Notes under the pieces: model-generated
What the model was told of the DNA's origin: nothing
The model's database searches: none
Seen by the model: only the letters and a program-made list of their open reading frames with translations
Source of the DNA: an uncultured Burkholderiales bacterium
GTDB lineage: Bacteria > Pseudomonadota > Gammaproteobacteria > Burkholderiales > Burkholderiaceae_E
DNA length: 12,014 nt
Reading direction: 5' to 3'
NCBI GenBank assembly: GCA_903831925.1
Contig: CAIKZV010000245.1
Span: 1 to 12,014 of the forward strand
Position numbers and translations under genes: made by a program
Part shown: positions 7,115 through 12,014 of the stretch, piece by piece
Position numbering within the stretch: position 1 is the first letter of the stretch
Layout: each line of letters starts with the position of its first letter

Positions 7115-7159
7115 GCTTCCGTTCGGATGTTGCCGGCGTCCGTCGGGCATACCGGAAGC
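7115..7159. repeat. Inverted repeat in the cytochrome c / Trp-rich protein divergent spacer
   Basis: GCTTCCG (7115-7121) and CGGAAGC (7153-7159) are perfect complements around a 31-base loop. Within that loop TGCC (7131-7134) and GGCA (7147-7150) can also pair. The element lies in the 182-base spacer that must hold the promoters of both divergent genes. It could be an RNA hairpin or a regulator-binding site. The arms are short, and chance is not excluded. I see no clear -35/-10 pair for either gene in this spacer. Confidence 0.35.
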
Positions 7160-7218
7160 GACGCCATGGCCCTGTTTCGGGGAGCCTCTTCGAGATGTGA
7201 CTGACGGGACCATCACAG

Positions 7219-7455
7219 ATGTACCTGGTTTGGATTGGCGCCATCATGGTGATCGTAAAGTTGTCCGGGTTCGGGGTGATTGCGACCCTTTCCTGGTGGT
7301 GGATCCTGCTGCCTCTGGGCCTGGCGATCATCTGGTTTGAATGGCTCGAGCGCCTCTTCGGTCGCGACCGTCGTTCGGTCGATGCGGCCGAGTGGGCCGA
7401 TCAGCACAAAAACCGGGTTGCGGAGCAGTTCAGGAAAGCACGGGGCGGGCGCTGA
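7219..7455 (+). CDS. Small Trp-rich membrane protein (TIGR04438 type), function unknown
   Basis: A 78-residue protein with two hydrophobic parts at the N-terminus: about 2-22, then LSWWWILLPLGLAIIWFEWL (24-43), containing WWW at 26-28 and two further tryptophans. The tail LERLFGRDRRSVDAAEWADQHKNRVAEQFRKARGG is charged and cytoplasmic by the positive-inside rule. This is the recognisable layout of the small Trp-rich protein family of betaproteobacteria, for which I know no established function. It diverges from the cytochrome c gene and converges on ilvD, ending 27 bases from the ilvD stop. No strong Shine-Dalgarno precedes the ATG. The 182-base gap to the cytochrome gene contains an inverted repeat. 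Confidence 0.85.
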   Translation: MYLVWIGAIMVIVKLSGFGVIATLSWWWILLPLGLAIIWFEWLERLFGRDRRSVDAAEWADQHKNRVAEQFRKARGGR

Positions 7456-7465
7456 CCGCGCCCCG
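7441..7465. terminator. GC-rich hairpin between convergent Trp-rich gene and ilvD, possible bidirectional terminator
   Basis: CGGGGCG (7441-7447) pairs perfectly with CGCCCCG (7459-7465) around an 11-base loop that contains the TGA stop of the Trp-rich gene. It sits where two converging transcripts must end. No real T-run follows on either strand (only CTTTC and CTTTCC some bases on), so it is a weak candidate for intrinsic termination. Confidence 0.3.
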
Positions 7466-7482
7466 CTGGCTTTCGCCTTCGC

Positions 7483-9165
7483 TTATTCGAAGAGATCGGT
7501 GACCGCGCCTTTGCTCGCACTCGAGGCGAGCCTGGCGAATTTCGCAAGCACCCCACGGGTATAGCGCGGCGCCGGCGCCTGCCAGGCAGCACGCCGGCGG
7601 GCCAGTTCGGCGTCATCGACATTGAGTTGCAGCAGCAGCTGGTGGGCGTCGACCGTGATCGAGTCGCCCTCGTGGATCATCGCGATGTTGCCGCCAGCCG
7701 CCGCCTCGGGCGCCACATGGCCGACCACCATGCCCCAGGTGCCGCCCGAAAAGCGCCCGTCGGTGATCAGCGCCACCGATTCGCCAAGACCTGCCCCGAT
7801 GATCGCCGAGGTGGGCGCCAGCATTTCAGGCATGCCGGGTGCGCCCTTGGGGCCCAGATAGCGAAGGACCAGCACGTCGCCGGCATTGATGCGGTTTTCC
7901 ATGATCGCGGTCATGGCCGACTGCTCGTCGTCGAACACGCGGGCCGGGCCGGTGATGACCGGATTTTTCAGTCCGGTGATCTTGGCGACCGAGCCTTCGG
8001 GCGACAGGTTGCCTTTCAGGATGGCCAGATGCCCCTGTTCATAAATGGCGCGATCGAGCGGCAGGATCACATCCTGGTCGGCACGCGGCGCCGAGGGCCA
8101 GGCGGCGAGCTCTTCGCCCAGCGTGCGGCCGGTGATGGTCATGCAGTGGCCGTGAATCAGGCCGGCATCGAGCAGCAGCTTCAGGACCTGCGGAATGCCG
8201 CCTGCGGCATGCAGGTCGGTGGCGACGTACTGGCCCGAGGGCTTGAGGTCGCAGATCACAGGCACGCGCGTGCGCACGCGCTCGAAATCGTCGATGGTCC
8301 ATTCGATGCCGGCGGCATGCGCGATCGCCAGGAAATGAAGCACCGCGTTGGTTGATCCGCCGGTGGCCATGATCAGGGTGACCGCGTTTTCGATCGATTC
8401 ACGGGTGACGATGTCGCGCGGGCGCAGGTTGTTGCGCACGGCCTGCACCAGAACACGCGCCGACTCAGCCGTCGAGACGAGCTTTTCGGCATCGGGGTTG
8501 GCCATGGTCGACGAGCCGAGCAGGCTCATGCCGAGCGCCTCGAACGAGGAAGACATGGTGTTGGCGGTAAACATGCCGCCGCAGGAACCGGTGCCGGGCA
8601 CCGCGTTCTTTTCGATGCCGTCGAAATCTTCATTGCTCATCCGGCCGCGAGAAAACTCGCCGACCGCTTCGAACACCGACACCACCGTGAGGTCCTTGCC
8701 TTTCCAGTGTCCCGGCTTGATCGTGCCGCCATAGACATAGATGGCCGGCACATTGCAGCGCAGGATGCCGATCATGCCGCCGGGCATGTTCTTGTCGCAG
8801 CCGCCCAGCACCAGCACGCCATCCATCCACTGACCCTGAACCGCGGTCTCGACGCAGTCGGCGATGACTTCGCGCGAGATCAGCGAGTACTTCATGCCTT
8901 CGGTGCCCATCGACATGCCATCGGAAATCGTTGGCGTGCCGAAGGTCTGCGGATTGCCGCCTGCGGCGCGGATGGCGTCCACGGCGGCGTCGGCGAGCGG
9001 CTGCAGACCCGAGTTGCAGGGGGTGATCGTCGAATGACCGTTGGCGATGCCGATCATCGGATTGGCGAAGTCGGTCGAGCGATAGCCCATCGCGTAGTAC
9101 ATCGAACGATTGGGGGCGCGGGCAACGCCCTCGGTGATATTGCGGGAACGGCGGTTCGCGGTCAT
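7483..9165 (-). CDS. ilvD: Dihydroxy-acid dehydratase IlvD
   Basis: A 560-residue enzyme that dehydrates 2,3-dihydroxy-isovalerate and 2,3-dihydroxy-3-methylvalerate to the 2-keto acids, a shared late step of valine, isoleucine and indirectly leucine and pantothenate synthesis. Expected cluster cysteines are C50 (TPCNSG), C123 (GGCDKNMPGG) and C195 (GSCGGMFTANTMS). The lysine in CDKN (K125) is the conserved magnesium-site lysine. GRFSGGTWGMVVGH (470-483) carries the catalytic serine S473. Length and motifs fit a cytoplasmic 2Fe-2S type IlvD. The start at ATG 9165 has GGAG six bases upstream; the frame remains open further upstream, but that sequence is not IlvD-like. It is divergent from lgt and convergent with the Trp-rich gene. 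I see no leader peptide rich in Ile/Val/Leu codons that would suggest classical ilv attenuation. Confidence 0.97.
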   Translation of the reverse strand: MTANRRSRNITEGVARAPNRSMYYAMGYRSTDFANPMIGIANGHSTITPCNSGLQPLADAAVDAIRAAGGNPQTFGTPTISDGMSMGTEGMKYSLISREVIADCVETAVQGQWMDGVLVLGGCDKNMPGGMIGILRCNVPAIYVYGGTIKPGHWKGKDLTVVSVFEAVGEFSRGRMSNEDFDGIEKNAVPGTGSCGGMFTANTMSSSFEALGMSLLGSSTMANPDAEKLVSTAESARVLVQAVRNNLRPRDIVTRESIENAVTLIMATGGSTNAVLHFLAIAHAAGIEWTIDDFERVRTRVPVICDLKPSGQYVATDLHAAGGIPQVLKLLLDAGLIHGHCMTITGRTLGEELAAWPSAPRADQDVILPLDRAIYEQGHLAILKGNLSPEGSVAKITGLKNPVITGPARVFDDEQSAMTAIMENRINAGDVLVLRYLGPKGAPGMPEMLAPTSAIIGAGLGESVALITDGRFSGGTWGMVVGHVAPEAAAGGNIAMIHEGDSITVDAHQLLLQLNVDDAELARRRAAWQAPAPRYTRGVLAKFARLASSASKGAVTDLFE

Positions 9166-9173
9166 CGCGGGCT

Positions 9174-9256
9174 CCGGAGCGGGTCGAGAATGAAAAACGG
9201 GCCCCGAGGTTAACGCCGGGCGATTCGATTGCAAAATGGCCGCGCCGGAGCGGGTC
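9174..9256. repeat. Pair of 12-bp direct repeats in the ilvD-lgt spacer
   Basis: CCGGAGCGGGTC occurs exactly at 9174-9185 and again at 9245-9256, 71 bases apart start to start. The first copy overlaps the complement of the ilvD ribosome binding site. The two copies flank the only AT-rich island of the spacer, where the divergent promoters most likely sit. They could be an operator pair or a chance repeat in GC-rich DNA. Confidence 0.5.
9210..9237 (+). promoter_or_regulatory. Candidate sigma70-type promoter for lgt
   Basis: TTAACG (9210-9215) and CAAAAT (9232-9237), each matching four of six consensus bases, are 16 bases apart in the only AT-rich island of the spacer. Transcription would start near 9244 and give lgt a leader of roughly 190 bases that includes the two hairpins described separately. 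Opposite-strand elements for ilvD in the same island (TTGCAA at 9233-9228, then TAACCT 16 bases on) are weaker. Confidence 0.3.
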
Positions 9257-9365
9257 CGGGATGGCGGTGTCGACCCGGCTCGAAGCTCGGTCGCAAGGCG
9301 TGGGACAATCGCCCTTTGGCGTCCGGATAGCCGCGCCGCAATTTCGCCTGATCCTCGGGTTGAGC

Positions 9366-9388
9366 GCCGGCTGCGCTGCCGGCTTTTT
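9366..9388 (+). terminator. Intrinsic terminator-like hairpin in the lgt leader
   Basis: GCCGGC (9366-9371) pairs with GCCGGC (9378-9383) around a six-base loop TGCGCT and is followed at once by TTTTT (9384-9388) on the plus strand. This is the form of a short Rho-independent terminator reading towards lgt, ending 46 bases before the lgt ATG. No gene on this strand lies upstream in the spacer, so it would stop a leader transcript rather than close a gene. On the minus strand the T-run would precede the hairpin as A residues, so it would not terminate ilvD-direction transcripts. Confidence 0.5.
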
Positions 9389-9400
9389 AGCAGACTGTCT

Positions 9401-9418
9401 GTCGGCTCCCGGGCCGAC
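9401..9418 (+). promoter_or_regulatory. Second leader hairpin just upstream of lgt
   Basis: GTCGGC (9401-9406) and GCCGAC (9413-9418) form a perfect 6-bp stem with a six-base loop TCCCGG. It ends 16 bases before the lgt ATG. It has the same dimensions as the upstream terminator-like hairpin. GTCGGC can also pair with the 3' arm of that hairpin (9378-9383, one G-U pair), so the two structures can exclude one another. Confidence 0.35.
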
Positions 9419-9434
9419 CCGAATCGATGCCTCG

Positions 9435-10232
9435 ATGCTGATCCATCCCAATTTCGACCCGATCGCGCTGCAAGTGGGCCCACTGGCCATCCGCTGGTAT
9501 GGCCTGATGTATCTGGCCGCCTTCGCGGCGTTTTATTTTCTGGGCTGCTGGCGGGTCGGCCATACCCCCGACGGCGCGCGCACCGGCCTCAAGAAGGCCG
9601 ATGTCGAGGACCTGCTGTTCTACGGCGTGCTCGGCGTGGTGCTGGGTGGCCGGCTGGGCTATGTGTTCTTCTACAAGCCCGCTTACTACCTGCAGCATCC
9701 GCTTGAAGCCTTTGCGGTCTGGCAGGGTGGCATGTCGTTTCACGGCGGCCTGATCGGCGTGCTGCTGGCTTGCGCGCTGTTTGCCCGCCGCCGCGCCGTC
9801 CCGTATTTTGTGCTGATGGATTTCGTGGCGCCGCTGGTGCCGCTGGGTCTGGCCACCGGGCGCCTGGGCAATTTCATCAATGGCGAGCTCTGGGGGCGGG
9901 CCACCGACCTGCCCTGGGCGATGGTGTTTCCCCAGTCGGGCAGCCCGGTTCCGAGGCATCCGTCGCAGCTCTATCAATTTGCGGGCGAAGGCTTGCTGCT
10001 CTTCGTGATTCTGTGGCTCTATGCCCGCCAACCGCGCGAGGTGGGTCGAATATCCGGCCTGTTTCTGGCCGGCTATGGCAGCCTGCGGTTTCTGGCCGAG
10101 TTCGCGCGTGAGCCGGATGCCTTTCTCGGGTTGCTGGCGGGCGGTCTGAGCATGGGCCAGTTGCTGTCGATCCCGATGGTGGTCGCCGGCGTGTATCTGC
10201 TTTATCGAAGGGTGCCCAAGAGCACTTTCTGA
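9435..10232 (+). CDS. lgt: Prolipoprotein diacylglyceryl transferase Lgt
   Basis: A 265-residue multi-pass inner-membrane enzyme that transfers diacylglycerol from phosphatidylglycerol to the lipobox cysteine of prolipoproteins, the first step of lipoprotein maturation. The Lgt signature GRLGNFINGELWG (142-154) contains R143, N146 and E151. H103 lies in SFHGGL, with a conserved HPSQLYQ (175-181) and the late arginine/glutamate pair in LRFLAEFAR (217-225). IRWYGLMY (19-26) is the typical N-terminal segment. I chose ATG 9435 because MLIHPNFDPIAL is the expected Lgt N-terminus. The frame is open upstream to 9261, but that 58-residue extension would cross the terminator-like hairpin and is not family-like. 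No clear Shine-Dalgarno precedes the ATG. It is divergent from ilvD, with an SDR gene 23 bases downstream. Confidence 0.96.
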   Translation: MLIHPNFDPIALQVGPLAIRWYGLMYLAAFAAFYFLGCWRVGHTPDGARTGLKKADVEDLLFYGVLGVVLGGRLGYVFFYKPAYYLQHPLEAFAVWQGGMSFHGGLIGVLLACALFARRRAVPYFVLMDFVAPLVPLGLATGRLGNFINGELWGRATDLPWAMVFPQSGSPVPRHPSQLYQFAGEGLLLFVILWLYARQPREVGRISGLFLAGYGSLRFLAEFAREPDAFLGLLAGGLSMGQLLSIPMVVAGVYLLYRRVPKSTF

Positions 10233-10255
10233 CGGGTTTTCTGGAGAGAGACGAC

Positions 10256-11020
10256 ATGACAAAGACCTTTGATGGCGCCGGGACGGGTGTGCTCGATTTC
10301 AGCGACCAGCGCGTGGTGGTGGTTGGCGGCTCGAGCGGCATCGGCAACGGCATTGCGCGGGCGTTTCTGGCCGCAGGCGCTGCGGTGACGGTCTGGGGAA
10401 CCCGCGCGAGTGCGGCCGAGTACGCCGATGAAGCGGGCTCCGACCTTGCCGGACTCGACTATGTTCAGGTCGATGTCGCCAGTGACGAGGCGGTGGCGCA
10501 GGCTGCGGCCCGCCTTGACCGACTCGATGTACTGGTCCTGTCGCAGGGCAAGGTGCTTTATCGCCGTGCCGAATATGCGATGCCGGGTTTTCGCGAGGTG
10601 CTCGACGTCAATCTTTCGAGTCTGATGGCCTGCTGCGCGGCCTTCCATCCGCAGCTCAAGGCGGCTGGCGGCAAGATCATCATCCTGAGCTCGACCGCTG
10701 CGTTTCATGCGACGCGCGGCAATCCGGCCTATGCCGCGTCAAAAGCCGGTGCGGTCGGTCTGGTGCGCACGCTGGCCGATGCCTGGGCCTCTGATGGCAT
10801 TCGCGTCAACGGCATCGCCCCGGGCTTCGTCGCCACCAAGATGACTGCGGTGACCACGAGTGATCCTCAACGGCTTGAGGCGGCTATCCGCCGCATTCCG
10901 GTCGGCCGCCTGGGCACGCCCCAGGACATGGCCGGGGTCGCGCTCTTTCTCGCCTCGCCGATGTCGGCCTATGTTGTCGGGCAGACGATTCCGGTCGATG
11001 GCGGGCTGCTGCTCAACTGA
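10256..11020 (+). CDS. Classical SDR family oxidoreductase, substrate unknown
   Basis: A 254-residue single-domain short-chain dehydrogenase. The cofactor motif is GGSSGIG (24-30), followed by GTR at 48-50 after strand 2, D73 in QVDVAS, the assembly/catalytic asparagine N119 in DVNL, the catalytic serine S146 in ILSST, and the YxxxK pair Y159/K163 in NPAYAASK. IAPGFVATKM (187-196) and the end PVDGG (246-250) are standard. The NNAG motif of strand 4 is replaced by LSQG (95-98), a family variant. The arginine after strand 2 suggests NADPH. The ATG is preceded by GGAGAGAG. It starts 23 bases after lgt and is followed after 55 bases by a Bug-type binding protein gene, so it may be co-transcribed with either. 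The reaction cannot be assigned from sequence. Confidence 0.9.
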   Translation: MTKTFDGAGTGVLDFSDQRVVVVGGSSGIGNGIARAFLAAGAAVTVWGTRASAAEYADEAGSDLAGLDYVQVDVASDEAVAQAAARLDRLDVLVLSQGKVLYRRAEYAMPGFREVLDVNLSSLMACCAAFHPQLKAAGGKIIILSSTAAFHATRGNPAYAASKAGAVGLVRTLADAWASDGIRVNGIAPGFVATKMTAVTTSDPQRLEAAIRRIPVGRLGTPQDMAGVALFLASPMSAYVVGQTIPVDGGLLLN

Positions 11021-11075
11021 TCGGCCCTGAGTTTGCTTTCTTCACCCTGCTGAAAGACCTCCTGAGGAGACCTTG

Positions 11076-12014
11076 ATGTCCTGTATCTCGATGATGTCTC
11101 GCGCGCTGCGCATGTTGTCCCCGAGCCTTCGCGTGCTGCTTGCGCTCTTGCCCCTGTTCGGAGTTTTCGCTGCCTTGACGCCGGCAAGCGCGCTGGCGCA
11201 GGCGGCCTGGCCGAGCAAGCCGATCCGCCTGATCGTGCCCTTTCCGCCTGGTGGCGGCACCGATGCGTTTGCCCGCCCGCTCGCCAAGGTGCTGACCGCC
11301 TCGCTCGGCCAGCCGGTGGTGATCGACAACCGGGGCGGCGCCGGCGGCACGCTCGGCGCTGAGCTCGCTGCGAAATCCGCGCCAGACGGCTACACCTTTC
11401 TGATCGGCGCCACGCACCATGCGATTGCGGTCAGCATGTATCCGAAGCTGGGCTACGACCTCACCAAGGATCTGACCCCGGTGACCGTCCTGTCGTATGT
11501 GCCGAATGTGCTGGTGATCAAGCCGCAGCATCTGGGAATCAAGTCATACAACGATTTCTACCGTTATGCCAGGGCCAATCCGGGCAAGCTGAACTTCGGC
11601 TCGGCCGGCAGTGGCACGGCGCATCAGCTGACGGTCGAGCTCTACAAGTCGATGACCAAGACCTACATGACCCATATCCCCTACCGGGGTGCCGGGCCGG
11701 CACTGCAAGACCTGGTCGCCGGTCAGATCGATTTCATGTTCGACGGTCTGGGCAGCGCCATGCCGCTGATCAAGGGCGGCAAGCTCACGCCGCTGGCAGT
11801 CACCAGTCTGACCCGATCGTTCGCGTTGCCCGATGTGCCCACGCTCAACGAACTGGGCGTCAAGGGCTACGACGCGCGCCTCTGGTATGCGGTCTGGGCA
11901 CCGGCGGGCACGCCGCGCGACATCGTGCTGAAGATGCAGCAGGAAATTACCAAAGCGCTGGCCGGCACTGAATTGAAGGAGGCCTGGGCTGCGGTGGGTG
12001 CCGAGCCCGGAGGC
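11076..12014 (+). CDS. Bug/TctC-family tripartite tricarboxylate transporter substrate-binding protein, 3' end beyond window
   Basis: An open frame of 313 codons from ATG 11076 to the right edge without a stop. AGGAG lies six bases before the ATG. The N-terminus is a long Sec signal (about 1-43, hydrophobic core near 19-34, cleavage after SALAQA). The mature part begins AWPSKPIRLIVPFPPGGGTD (44-63), a Bug hallmark. Then come VVIDNRGGAGGTLGAE (81-96), FGSAGSGTAHQL (174-185), IPYRGAGPALQDLVAGQIDF (201-220) and the PLAVTS and DVPTLNELG motifs (239-261). The family is about 320-335 residues, so only some 10-20 residues are missing. It would capture a carboxylate or related small molecule in the periplasm. 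The window has no TctA/TctB membrane partners, which is common for these abundant orphan binding proteins. It may form an operon with the SDR gene 55 bases upstream. Confidence 0.93.
   Translation, partial: MSCISMMSRALRMLSPSLRVLLALLPLFGVFAALTPASALAQAAWPSKPIRLIVPFPPGGGTDAFARPLAKVLTASLGQPVVIDNRGGAGGTLGAELAAKSAPDGYTFLIGATHHAIAVSMYPKLGYDLTKDLTPVTVLSYVPNVLVIKPQHLGIKSYNDFYRYARANPGKLNFGSAGSGTAHQLTVELYKSMTKTYMTHIPYRGAGPALQDLVAGQIDFMFDGLGSAMPLIKGGKLTPLAVTSLTRSFALPDVPTLNELGVKGYDARLWYAVWAPAGTPRDIVLKMQQEITKALAGTELKEAWAAVGAEPGG

Noticed and set aside
7627..8355. Plus-strand open frame of 242 codons opposite ilvD
   Set aside because: It lies wholly within ilvD on the other strand, with biased composition and no recognisable domain.
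9195..9208. Minus-strand CGGGGCCCG followed by a T-run as an ilvD leader terminator
   Set aside because: The inverted repeat leaves a loop of one to three bases, too small for a stable hairpin of useful length. No leader peptide with Ile/Val/Leu codons was seen.
9261..9434. Upstream extension of Lgt by 58 residues
   Set aside because: It would cross the terminator-like hairpin, and it is not Lgt-like. MLIHPNFDP at 9435 is the normal start.
9166..9483. Upstream extension of the ilvD frame
   Set aside because: The extra 106 residues are not IlvD-like, and the ATG at 9165 has a well-placed GGAG.
9387..10262. Minus-strand open frame of 291 codons opposite lgt
   Set aside because: A shadow of lgt; Gln/His/Arg-rich and without motifs.

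Overview
The window is GC-rich chromosomal DNA that reads as a betaproteobacterium, most likely Burkholderiales. This rests on a small Trp-rich membrane protein of the TIGR04438 type, an orphan ferredoxin reductase of the kind usually labelled CDP-6-deoxy-delta-3,4-glucoseen reductase in that order, a Bug/TctC-type periplasmic binding protein, and an ilvD/lgt neighbourhood. No base counts or searches were run. I see no phage genes, insertion sequences, CRISPR arrays or toxin-antitoxin pairs, and the coding density is that of a core chromosome.

Left part (1-2993): three minus-strand genes lie in a row. They are an atypical NAD(P)-binding SDR protein (1013-1942), a complete tRNA-Thr(CGT) (826-901) and a SAM-dependent methyltransferase that runs off the left edge (1-767). 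Divergent from the SDR, only 16 bases away, is a plus-strand 2Fe-2S/FAD/NAD(P)H reductase (1959-2993). Its TAG stop shares the tetranucleotide CTAG with the stop of the convergent livF.

Centre (2990-7455): a minus-strand branched-chain amino acid type ABC transporter is encoded in the order livH, livM, livG, livF. livM/livG and livG/livF overlap translationally. livH and livM are separated by 59 bases carrying a 9-bp tandem repeat. No periplasmic binding protein for this transporter lies in the window. A c551-type periplasmic cytochrome c sits directly upstream of livH on the same strand. The small Trp-rich membrane protein diverges from it across 182 bases.

Right part (7483-12014): ilvD (dihydroxy-acid dehydratase, valine/isoleucine synthesis) and lgt (prolipoprotein diacylglyceryl transferase) diverge from a 269-bp spacer, the most structured non-coding stretch here. 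That spacer holds an AT-rich promoter-like island, a 12-bp direct repeat on either side of the island, a terminator-like hairpin with five T residues, and a second hairpin of equal size just before lgt. Downstream of lgt on the same strand follow an SDR oxidoreductase and a Bug/TctC-type solute-binding protein cut by the right edge.

Functionally, liv (branched-chain amino acid uptake) and ilvD (their synthesis) lie near each other. Lgt is a housekeeping envelope enzyme. The two SDR proteins, the orphan reductase, the Trp-rich protein and the methyltransferase have no specific substrate that the sequence reveals. I found no clear new multi-gene system. The least explained elements are the lgt leader, the livH-livM repeat and the uncharacterised small proteins and orphan enzymes.
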